A stretch of 64,000 bases of DNA from Yarrowia lipolytica. Lineage: Eukaryota; Ascomycota; Dipodascomycetes; Dipodascales. The notes beneath the pieces are model-generated. The model was not told the DNA's origin. It saw only the letters and a program-made list of their open reading frames with translations, and searched no databases. Below are positions 55,103 to 64,000 of this stretch, in pieces (position 1 is the first letter of the stretch; every line of letters starts with the position of its first letter). The stretch lies in assembly GCF_001761485.1 (NCBI RefSeq), contig NC_090771.1, positions 1,612,001 through 1,676,000 of the forward strand. The letters run 5' to 3'. The position numbers and the translations under genes are program-made.

Positions 55103-56764
55103 CTAATCCAGCCACTTGCTCATGTACGGACCATCAAGGAAGTAGCCCAGCTTGGCGTAATAGTTTCGCACTCCCACACCGGAAATGACAGAAATCTTCT
55201 TGGAGCCGTGCTCTTCACGAGCAATGCGCTCAGCCTCCTCCATCAGCAGCGTACCAAAACCTTGGTGCTGGAACTTTCGAGGGTCTCGGTTGTGCAGAGG
55301 CACGGCAGAACCATAGACATGCAACTCTCGAACCAGAGAAGTCTTCTGGCCAGTCAGCTCCGGTCGGTAGGTGGTCTTTTCGGAACACAGTCGCAATCGA
55401 AGCAGACCAATGAGGATGTCCTGCTCGGGATCTTCGTAGGATAAGAAAGTCTCCCATCCCCCGTTGGCTGTATAGTCTCGGCGGATTAGTTCCACCTGGT
55501 CAGGTCGAACTCGATGATGCACCTCCTGTATACCTACCTCTCGAGTTCGAATATCTCGACACTTTGTTCCGAAGTCCTTCATTCGTGCCAGCGCCAGTTC
55601 TCGTAGATTTCCGTTCTCCACACCAGCTGTCACCAACGGCATAGGGATATCTCTCTGCACTCGGTAGATTCGGGTCCACGGCGGGACCAATGCAAGAATT
55701 CGAGCCACCAGATCAATCAGAGCGTTGGCATTATAGGACTTGTACCGACCAGTCTTCCACAGCTCGTATAGACCAGTACCTCGGATTACCAGAGTGGGAT
55801 ATAGCTTGAGACCGTCAGTTCGGAAATCGGGCGACGAAAAGTACTCCCGGAATTGGTCGAGGTCTCGCTCCATGCCCACATTTGGAAGATCGGGCATCAT
55901 GTGCGAAACCACCTTGTATCCAGCGTCCTTGGCCAATGCAAAGGTGTGGCAGACAGCCTTGACGGTGTGTCCTCGGTTAGAGTCTCGAGCAACATCCTCG
56001 TACACACTCTGGACTCCAATTTCCAGACGCGTGCAGCCGTATCTCAACATGTCCGACAGATGTGTTTCAGTGCAGTAATCAGGACGTGTTTCGATGGTGA
56101 TGCCGACACACTTTGTGTTAGAATGCTGAGCCAGACGAACAGCTTCATCCACGTCCTCCGCATGAACTCCAGATAGAGCGTTGTGTAGCTGTGAAATAAA
56201 TCCCTCTCTATATTCCTTGTCCAGAGACATGAAAGTTCCTCCCATGATAATGTACTCCACCTTGTCGACAGAGTGACCCAGAGATCGCAGCTGGTCCACT
56301 CGACCTCGTGCCTGCTCATAGGGATCGTATCGAGCTCTGATAGCTCTCATGGACGTGGGTTCGTATCCAGTATAACTCTGAGTTGAGTATTCAAAGTCGG
56401 AATCGGGACCTCCGGGGCAATAGACGCAAATGTTACCAGTGTAAGCGATATGAGGACATCTGTGAGGCTTGCACATGACAGCCACCACTGCAATACCGGA
56501 CGCAGTTCGAACAGGCTTGGCTTGTAGTTTTGGTAGCAGGTATTTCTTGTATTGATCGGGAATGGAGCCGATAATGTCTGTCAGACGAGGTTGGGAGGCC
56601 AGCTTGTATTGCTTAGCATACTTGGTCACCAGAGCGTTGAGGTTGATATCTTTGGTGGATCCGTTGGACAGCGATCCAACGAGTTCCAGCGCGATATCAG
56701 TGCACGCAGATAGAAATCTCTCGTGCTCAGGAGCAAGTTGCTTGCCCTTGTTTTTGTGAGCCAT
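55103..56764 (-). CDS. ELP3: Elp3, catalytic subunit of Elongator
   Basis: Elp3 is the radical-SAM and acetyl-CoA enzyme of Elongator that starts the 5-carboxymethyl modification of wobble uridine in tRNA (family knowledge). The 553-residue protein is almost colinear with yeast Elp3. The iron-sulfur cluster cysteines are present in [18 protein letters not shown] (C103, C113, C116), followed by [16 protein letters not shown] and [13 protein letters not shown] of the radical-SAM barrel. The C-terminal GNAT domain shows [15 protein letters not shown] and the acetyl-CoA loop QHQGFGTLL, then [16 protein letters not shown]. The start ATG at 56764 gives the usual N-terminus. The gene is divergent from SEC16 with a tRNA gene between. 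Confidence 0.96.
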   Translation of the reverse strand: MAHKNKGKQLAPEHERFLSACTDIALELVGSLSNGSTKDINLNALVTKYAKQYKLASQPRLTDIIGSIPDQYKKYLLPKLQAKPVRTASGIAVVAVMCKPHRCPHIAYTGNICVYCPGGPDSDFEYSTQSYTGYEPTSMRAIRARYDPYEQARGRVDQLRSLGHSVDKVEYIIMGGTFMSLDKEYREGFISQLHNALSGVHAEDVDEAVRLAQHSNTKCVGITIETRPDYCTETHLSDMLRYGCTRLEIGVQSVYEDVARDSNRGHTVKAVCHTFALAKDAGYKVVSHMMPDLPNVGMERDLDQFREYFSSPDFRTDGLKLYPTLVIRGTGLYELWKTGRYKSYNANALIDLVARILALVPPWTRIYRVQRDIPMPLVTAGVENGNLRELALARMKDFGTKCRDIRTREVGIQEVHHRVRPDQVELIRRDYTANGGWETFLSYEDPEQDILIGLLRLRLCSEKTTYRPELTGQKTSLVRELHVYGSAVPLHNRDPRKFQHQGFGTLLMEEAERIAREEHGSKKISVISGVGVRNYYAKLGYFLDGPYMSKWLD

Positions 56765-57593
56765 CTTGCTGTGTCTTGTTGTGTGGTTTGTGATTTTTTT
56801 GGACGTCTAAACTTCGAATTTTTCTATCATGCATGTCCAACCTAAATTAATTTACTGTGTTACTGTGTAAGTTCAGGTTTGAAGTTGGGGTAAGCTGAAA
56901 CTGCTTTTGACTTAGTGGTCGAAGTTTGGAGGTAGTCGGACATGGTCTTGAGCGATATATATACTGTAGTTGGAAACACTGCCTGTATAAAATCCATTAC
57001 TCTGAAACAAATAATCACGTGATTGTCGTCTTGTACCGTAAGTGTCAGCTTCTTACTTATACATTAGCTATTGAAGATCGTACGTATTATTGATTAACGA
57101 CTTACAACTCACTTCTAGGGACACCACGTTCCGATAGTAGCACACACCAGAAGGAGATTCTAGATCAATGGATAACACTATCTACAGAATGGACATCTCG
57201 TCTACGACCAAGCTGGTTCCTCTCATCACTATGTGAGGAATTGACCAGGTATTACCCTACCGGGTATTACCTTCAACAATAGCTATAGGGTCTACTGCAC
57301 TCACTTCCTAAGCACACAGTTGACCGCCTTAGGCAAGTACATATATGACTCGTTTGACTGTCACACCGTACAACTAGCAAATTGAGACAGTTATTAGCAC
57401 GAGTGATGACCTTGCACTTTGTTTATTTGACTGATCGAACTGTATCATTCCCTCATCGTACATTTCGGTTTCCGTCACGTGATCAGAACTCTATTGAACC
57501 CTGTAGCCCAAAAGCAGGTTGTTTGCATTGTACGAACATGTATGGATAAGTCGCAATCAGGCAGGCAAAAAGAATAAGGGCATGACGGCCAGC
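56765..57593. other. Intergenic region upstream of ELP3
   Basis: Contains the palindrome ATCACGTGAT at 57014-57023 and GTCACGTGAT at 57474-57483. No further gene is seen. Confidence 0.45.
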
Positions 57594-57598
57594 AAAAA
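57594..57598 (-). terminator. Pol III terminator of the tRNA gene
   Basis: Five T on the minus strand, starting directly after the discriminator base of the tRNA gene. Confidence 0.8.
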
Positions 57599-57703
57599 TG
57601 AGAGCTGGGAGATTCGAACTCCCGCATCTTTCGATACCAGGGAATTTATATTTAAGCGTGTTACACCTAAACCTGGCGCCTTAGACCGCTCGGCCAAACT
57701 CCC
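57599..57703 (-). tRNA. tRNA-Leu(UAG) with a 23-nt intron
   Basis: On the minus strand the acceptor GGGAGTT pairs with AGCTCTC (two G-U pairs), with discriminator A. The D-arm reads TGGCCGAGCGG (A box), the anticodon stem is CCAGG/CCTGG, the loop is TTTAGG with anticodon TAG at 57667-57669, the class II variable arm is TATCGAAAGATGC, and the T arm is GGGAG-TTCGAAT-CTCCC (B box). Between positions 37 and 38 lies an intron at 57643-57665 (23 nt, AT-rich). The long variable arm and discriminator A indicate leucine. Spliced length is 82 nt before CCA addition. Confidence 0.93.
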
Positions 57704-58492
57704 GAATACTGGCCTAAAGTGAGGTGGGCCTGGAGCAGGAATGCGATGATTACTAAGCGTATTGAATAATACGTATGGAATGCATTCGTTGGAGTCGTTC
57801 TGATAGTATCTCCAGTCTATTTAATCCGATTTTCGTAGTATACATTCAACAGCTCACGAATCATATCCCACAGATAAAGTTATCAGGGTGTGAAAGGAGA
57901 TGATGACGTGAGCGTGTAAATAGCCGTTATGAGGCGTATGTTTCTGGTCTCGAGGAATGGTTATAAGAGGTGGCCAGAGAAACAAAAGTTACAAACTTTT
58001 CGTGTATTAATAAGCACTTACATCTTTAGTCAACCTCCTATACTTGCACAATATCACACCATACCATGTTCGAATCTCAAACTCTACTGTAGACGCCCCC
58101 GTTCCACGTGAGTAAACATGCGCTCATGAACGGGCGTGGTGATGAGACGATCTTACCTGTGTAGTATAGAAGTAATGACGACAAAAGCTGTGCAAAATAC
58201 ACACGGGTAGTCTTAATATACATGGGAGCAGTCATCCCACACTTTTTTCTCACTCTGTCTCTATTATATGCCATTAACTCGGCTGTAGTAGACTCTCATA
58301 CTTGTCCCTACCAAATCCACCACTCCCCACAGCACCCAGCACACATGCACTCGCATTGCTAACCTTGGTGACGTTGATCAAAGTTGGCCAAACGCTACGT
58401 CACACACAGTACACGCATACGACATTATTTTCGTCCACTCGAATCAATCTCACCGAGTACGCAAGGTTCTTTTGATTGAGGTCGTCAATTAG
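57704..58492. other. Intergenic region upstream of SEC16
   Basis: Contains a GTGAGTAAAC donor-like site at 58107 without a clear acceptor. A stretch at 58060-58075 resembles a tRNA B box but has no fold. Presumed SEC16 promoter. Confidence 0.4.
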
Positions 58493-58570
58493 GTGAGTTT
58501 GGGCGGTTTTGCGATCCTTGCGGAGTTTTCAGCACATGGTGATCGCATCCACAACATTTCACTAACACAG
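58493..58570 (+). other. SEC16: 5'-leader intron of SEC16
   Basis: Donor GTGAGTTTG at 58493 and branch/acceptor CACTAACACAG ending at 58570, one base before the SEC16 ATG. The 78-nt intron contains an ATG at 58536 opening a nine-codon frame whose TAA stop (58563-58565) is part of the CTAAC branch site. Splicing is inferred from motifs identical to those of the coding introns in this window. Confidence 0.72.
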
Positions 58571-58571
58571 T

Positions 58572-61500
58572 ATGGCTAAAAAGAATAACAAGAAAAGCAA
58601 GGCCAAGGCCAAGAAGGCGGCTCCTTCGGTGGCCGTGCCCGCGACCAACGTAGCCTCTTCGGTTGCCGCTGATCCCGCTGCTGTGGAGACCGCTTCTTCC
58701 ACTTCAGCATCACTCAGTGTGCCCGAGAGCGCCGCAGCCACAGAGACAACAGCTTCGACATCGCCAACCTCGCCCGTGACCAATGTTTCGCCGTTGGCTG
58801 AGGCCATAGCTGGAGATGAAGGATCTGGTTCAATCCCAGATGATGAGGAGGACATTGACGAGGAGGAGGAGACTGGCACCGAAGAGTCTGCAGAAGCCGA
58901 GGCTGAACCCGAATCGCCAGAAGGAACAACCCCGGTGCTTACTGTGCAGCCCAACGCCCTGGCTGCCGAGCCCACAGTCGAGACAGTAGACGTCGTTGTT
59001 CCTGTTCCTGTTGAGCCTGAGGAGGATGAGCAGGAGTCTGAGGTTAAGGCAGAGATCGATCCGGTGGTTGCGGAGATCGAGCAGCCCGAGCCCCCTATGG
59101 CTTCGGACAAAGACTTCTTCTCCACTTTGTCCAAGGAGGAGGATGGAGAGGAGGATGTGAAAGAGGTTGCTACCAGTACTACCACTGATGTTGCAACCCC
59201 TGTTGCCACTGCCACGCCTTCCATTACACAGGTTGAGAAGCATCTGGAAAGCCGGTTCATGGGGAATCCTGTGGTGGAGAATGAGAAGAAACACAAGGAG
59301 GATGAAATCCGCGAAGTGGAGGACCAGCTGACCGAGCGGCTGATGCGAGATCCTGTTGTTGAGGGCATTAAGCGGGAACGAGCCGAGGAAAGCGCCCAGG
59401 TCGAGGAGAAGCTGGAAAAGCGATTCATGGAGGACCCTGTGGTTGAGCAGATCAAGCAGGAGCAAGCCGATGAATATCGTAAGGTCCGGGATCAGCTAGA
59501 GACCGGATCGGAGGAGCCCAACGACGATTTCTTCGCCAACTTAGGGTCTGAGGAGGCTAAGCTTCAGGCCAAGGACACCGAGCCCGATACAAAGCATGAA
59601 GACGATTTCTTTTCAACTCTTGGAGGTAGCTCAGATGAAACCGGTAAGAAGACTGTCGCTGAGACACAGTCTGAGCCCGAAACCAAGACCATTGAGACCG
59701 CTAAGGCTGAGGAGGCTAAGCCTATCGAAACCAAGACCGAGCCTGTTGCTGAAGACGACTTTTTCTCTGGTCTAGGCAAGTCTGAACAAGAGCAAGGGTT
59801 TGTTCCTGAGCATACCACTGCTGCTTCCACTACAACCAAGGAAGAGGACGACTTCATGGCATCTCTGGCCCAGCCCCAAAACCCCGAGCAGACAGACCCC
59901 CTTCCTCAGGATGACTTTTTCAGTCAGCTTGCAGAGGAAAATGTGCAGTCTGTGTCTGCTGAGCCTGAGCACAAGTCCCCTGTGGCCGCTCCTGCTGCCA
60001 CGAAGGCTGCTGCTGCTGAGGATGACTTCTTCAGCCAACTTGGGAAGTCTCCTGAAAAGTCTGTTCCTGCTGCTGCTACGTCTGATGATGCCCCCCGAAG
60101 AAGACACAAGGTGCAGCCCAGTGGAGCTGACTTTTTCGACCAGCTTGGAGTAAGCGAGACTGAGGCTCCTCCTGCCCTACACGAGCCTCCACAGCCGAAG
60201 CCCATCACCCTGTCCCTCGACGAAGACGACGATCTGCTTCTGACGGACGAGGATGACCAGGCCGAGGTGCTGGCTGAGGCAGGCAAGCCCAACCCTCCTG
60301 TCCAGTCATTTGCATTTTTGGAAGACGACGATCTGCTGGAGAGCGACCAGGACTTCCTGGAGACGGACGACGAGGACGAGGAACCTATGGCTGCCCAGAC
60401 TGGCGGCGACTTCCGAGCTAACCAACAGCACCAGAACACTTATTTTCCCAGTGTGCCTGTTGCCCCCGTCTCCACAAGCAGATATAGTACACCCACTGTG
60501 CCCTCTGTGTCTCAGTTTGGAGGTTACGGAGCTGCTCAGTCCACTCCTAATATGTACCAGCCTGTTTCTTCACAGTCTACCCCCTCTGCTGCTGCTCCTG
60601 GAGCTGGCAAACGTGTTGACAAGAACAAGTCGGACGCTTTTGATTTCCCCACAGGTATGATTCCCAAGGTTGTCAAGAAGGCACGGTCGCAGCAGCAGCT
60701 TCCCCAGGCCCATGGTGCGCCTGGTGTTACCCCCGGTCTGATGCCTGCGTTTGGAGCTGCTCCGGGTGCTCCTCCTACACCTGGAGTTCCCCCCATGGGT
60801 CCTCCTGTTGCACGACCTGCTAGTAACCCCTATGCTCCTGCTCCTGTCCAGCCGCCTACTACGGCTCCTAAGAAGAACTTCTTCGAGGAGCTGCCACCCA
60901 TTCCCGTCAAGCCTATTTCTCGGCAGCCGAGCTACGCTCTGTCTCCTCCTCGGGCTCCTTTTGCTCAGGAGGCTTCTCAGCAACCTCGACGAGTCAGTGA
61001 TGGCTACGGAATGCCTTCTCACGGTGGCCCTCATTCAGGTGTCCATTCTGCGCCTGTTTCACACCATAACAGTGTTTCTGGACCCCCAGCTGCTGCTCCC
61101 CATAACCCCTATGCTCCTCCCAGTGGTCCCTCAGCTGTCCCTCCCAAAACGAGCTCTCCTTATGCTCACCCTCCAGCTGCAGTGCCTCCTAAAACGAGTT
61201 CACCCTACGCTCCTCCTCCTCCAGCAGTACCCCCTAAGAGTAGCTCGCCCTATGCTCCTCCACCCGTGAGTCATTCGGCACCTCCTGCTGGTGGACCTCC
61301 TGCTGGACCTCCTCGAGGAACTTCTCGTGGCGTTCCTGTTCCTCAGCCTCAGCCTCCTGTTGCTGCCGCTGCTGCTGCTGCTGCCTGCTGCTGCTGCTGC
61401 TGCTGGAACAGCTTCGGGCCCCCCTCCTGCTGGACCTCCACGGGTGTCGTCTCGAAATGCCTATGCTCCTCCTCGGGGAGCTCCTCCTCGAGGCACTACT

Positions 61501-64000
61501 CCTCCTGTAGTTGCTCCGGCTATGGCTTACTCGCCCAACGTTTCTCCCAAGCGAGTCATCCAGCAGCCTCAGACACAGTCTCCTCGACGATATTCAGAGT
61601 TCAAGGACATTGGCCAAAAGTCTACAGTTTCGGATGAGGCGCTTCGAAAGAGACAGTTCCCCATTTTCCGATGGAGCAATTCCAAGAACGCCACTTGTCT
61701 GATTGCACCTCAAATTGGCTACGCCACTGCTGTCAGCCAGACCTCGGTTCGTCTGTTGGACGTGAGCAAGGTTGTGTCCACTGGTGAAGATATTACGCGA
61801 TTCCCTGGGCCCCTGTTCACTCCTAACAAGGGCCCTGTCAAGTCCAAGAAGAAGGAGCTGGAGAAGTGGGTGGCTGACCACGTGAACCTGCTGGACTCGC
61901 AGAATGCCGATGCTGATCGGGTTCTGCTGTGGAAGTTGGTTCGTGTGTATCTGGCCAATGATGGAGTCATCAACTCTGCTCAGGTTCGAGCTTTCCTGAC
62001 TCCTCATTTCGAGCAGAGTGCTACCGGTGACGGTTCTGCCTTCACGTCTGCCATGGACCTCTCGTCATCGTCATTTGTGCCTCAACAGGGAGACAATGGC
62101 CCTTCTTTCTCTGGTTCAGACGCCAACCATGTGCTTCGACATCTTCAGAGCGGATCTAAGGACGCAGCCATTCGACATTGTATGGATCGACGTCTTTGGG
62201 GCCATTCTATGCTGATTGCCAGCACTATGGGCCCCGAGAAGTGGAAGGATGTGGTGTCTGAGTTCATCAAGGACGATGTTCGACCTTTGTACAAGCCCAC
62301 TCTTCAGTTCCTGTACTCTTCGTTTGGCGGTGTGATCCCTTCATCCGAGGCGTACGGTGACTGGAAGGAGACGGTTTCTTACCTCTTGTCCAACGCCAAG
62401 GACGATGGTAGCGACTTGTCTTCTCTCGTTTCGCTTGGAGACGATCTTGTGCAGAAGGGGTATGTTGCAGCTGGCCATTTCTGCTATGTAGTTTCGCGGG
62501 CTCCTTTGACAGACAAGATCACCCTCCTGGGCTCCGAGGGTCGAGATCTCGACGCCATCTTATTGTCTGAGACCTACGAGTTTGCTCTGGGTCTCAAGAC
62601 CAATGTTGCGATTCCCCAGATGCAGCTATACAAGTTGGTCCATGCCGAGGTATTGGCTGATCTGGGCAATGTTGCTCAGGCCCAGCGGTACGCCGAGTAT
62701 CTCAACCAGGCTCTCAAGAGCTTCACCGACAAGTCCTCCATCATTCAGCCTGCTTACATCAGCCGGCTGATTGCGTTGTCAGATCGAGTGTCGTCCACTC
62801 CTGGTGCCACCACCGGTTCGTGGTTCTCTCGGCCCAAGCTGGACAAGGTGCTTGGTCATCTCGACAAGAGTCTGTCTAAGTTTGTGGCGGGTGAGGAGGC
62901 CAACGTTGCTGGCGCCTCTTCTGCAAGTGACACAGTGTTCAGCCAGATTGCAGCCACCCCCGGCATTTCTCGAACCACCTCCGTGGTGGATCTGAGTCAG
63001 CAGTCTGCTGTGACTCCTGGTTACCAACAGCACCAGCCTTATGGAGTTCCTCCCACTCGAGCTTCCACAGGTAACATTCTGCGGCCTCAGGGCGGGTCTG
63101 GACCCTATGATTCGCGGCCCAGCTTGCCTCGGTCGTCGTCTGCCATGGATGCGGGTCCTTCGGGCTATGGATACGAGCGAGCTCCCTCTGTTGCCTCTGT
63201 GCATTCTGTGCAGTCTGACTACCCTCGAGTTATGTCACCCATCGACGTTGGTGGCGTGAGTGGCGGTAACAGCGCTTATGCTCCCGTTGGTGGAGCTGGT
63301 ATCTATCCTCTTCCTGCCGGTGGCTCTAGTGCTGCCAACGCATATGCTCCCGGTGCGGGTGGCAATGCAAATGCTCCCCCTTCTGGAGCTACCGCTAATG
63401 CCTACACTCCTGGTGCAACTCCCTCTGGCCCCTCTCCTTACGCTCCTCCCTCTGGAAACGTGTACGCCCCTCCCTCTGCTCCCTCTGCTTCTGGTGCTTC
63501 TCCCTATGCACCCAGCGCCTCATCTTTCTCTCCTCGTCAGCCTGCTTACGGTCGATCTTACGCCAGCACGCCTGAGCATCACATCGAGGAGGAGGAGGAG
63601 ACTGAGGCTGTGGATCAGGAGCAGGAGCCTGCGGCTGACTACTCTCACCTTGAGAACGAGAATGAGCGATATGAGCAAAAGTCTGAACCTGAACCTGAAC
63701 CGATGGCACACCCTCCTCCTGCTCAGAAGGCCCCTCCTGCGGCTCCTCCAGCCCAGCAAGCGCCTGCTCAGAAGGCTGGTCAGAAGCCTCCCGCTCGAAA
63801 GGTGGCGCCTCCCCCCAAGCCTTCTGTCAAGTCTGTCTACAACCCCTACGACCCGGGCTCTCCCGCAAAAGAAAAGAAGTCTTCAGCGGCAGCATCCAAC
63901 AAGTATGCGCCAGCTAACAGCGCCTACTCGCCTGGTAACTCTTCTGCCCCTGCTCCCACTGCCAATAAGGAGCCTGAGCCTGCAACCACGTCTGAGGCCT
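58572..64000 (+). CDS. SEC16: Sec16, COPII scaffold (3' partial, with an apparent frameshift)
   Basis: Sec16 organises ER exit sites and COPII assembly. The frame from ATG 58572 encodes a Lys/Ala-rich start, a long acidic region with eight DDFFxxL-type motifs (59106-60145), three exact 28-residue repeats (59232-59483), Pro-rich SSPYAPPP repeats, and then a poly-Ala tract. At about 61386 one surplus base shifts the reading frame: the original frame becomes a Cys/Ser-rich run and stops at 61637. The +1 frame carries on from AGTASGPPPAGPP with the conserved central domain (FPIFRWSNSKNATCLIAP, LLWKLVRVYLAND, DRRLWGHSMLIASTMGPEKW) and stays open to the window end. The shift is either a sequencing or assembly error, a strain-specific slippage in the GCT repeat, or a real truncation. 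Confidence 0.9.
59232..59483 (+). repeat. SEC16: Three 84-bp in-frame tandem repeats in SEC16
   Basis: Three consecutive 28-residue units beginning VEKHLESRFM, VEDQLTERLM and VEEKLEKRFM, each containing PVVE at the same position, with a fourth unit started by VRDQLE. The DNA copies have diverged, so the repeat is old and selected at protein level. Twenty-eight residues equal four heptads, which suits a coiled coil. Confidence 0.9.
61362..61404 (+). repeat. SEC16: GCT/CTG trinucleotide tract in SEC16 with frame break
   Basis: A run of GCT codons interrupted by GCC and by a single surplus T at about 61386, after which GCT units resume in the next frame. Tracts of this type are prone to slippage. 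Confidence 0.85.

Noticed and set aside
57519-57722. 67-codon frame overlapping the tRNA gene
   Set aside because: It is antisense to a complete tRNA-Leu gene.
58060-58110. B-box-like GTTCGAATCTC, possible second tRNA
   Set aside because: Flanking bases do not form a T stem, and no A box or acceptor stem is found.
61264-61290. GTGAGTCATT within SEC16 as a donor that could splice out the frame break
   Set aside because: No CTAAC branch site with a nearby AG lies between it and the in-frame downstream sequence, and the bases encode the regular proline-rich repeat.

Overview
The window looks like nuclear DNA of an oleaginous hemiascomycete yeast, most probably Yarrowia lipolytica. I base this on gene content (a single MGA2/SPT23-type regulator, fungal MNN9, EPL1, SSZ1 and SWA2), introns with a GTGAGT donor and a CTAAC branch site placed a few bases before the acceptor AG, heavy use of CGA for arginine, and long AT-richer intergenic stretches full of short GTAC-centred words. 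No database search was run.

Layout: the window opens inside MRD1 (+). Then come an acid-sphingomyelinase-like phosphodiesterase (-), YTM1 (-) and MGA2 (-), followed by a 3.7 kb divergent gap holding at most two weak small-gene candidates. Next are a spliced SR-type splicing factor (+), a PIG3-type quinone oxidoreductase (-), the auxilin-like SWA2 (+), an unassigned WD40 protein (-), TFB1 of TFIIH (-), SSZ1 (+), POP2/CAF1 of CCR4-NOT (+), MNN9 (+), a spliced CCCH zinc-finger protein (+), eEF1B-gamma with two introns (-), EPL1 of NuA4 (+), an unrecognised low-complexity protein (+), ELP3 of Elongator (-), an intron-containing tRNA-Leu(UAG) (-), and SEC16 (+), which runs off the right edge.

There is no operon-like organisation. 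The genes are ordinary housekeeping functions: ribosome biogenesis (MRD1, YTM1), translation (SSZ1, eEF1B-gamma, ELP3, tRNA-Leu), transcription and chromatin (TFB1, EPL1, MGA2), mRNA processing and turnover (SR protein, POP2, CCCH protein) and vesicle traffic or glycosylation (SEC16, SWA2, MNN9). I saw no transposon, virus-like element, CRISPR array or rRNA gene.

The most interesting points are: a Pop2 deadenylase whose DEDDh active site is replaced at three of five positions; 5'-leader introns in MGA2 and SEC16 whose acceptor sits 0-1 nt before the start codon and which hide an upstream ORF when spliced; an apparent one-base frameshift in a poly-alanine tract of SEC16; eight DDFFxxL-type motifs and an exact 28-residue tandem repeat in SEC16; and an apparently orphan promoter with a splice donor at about 40.8 kb.
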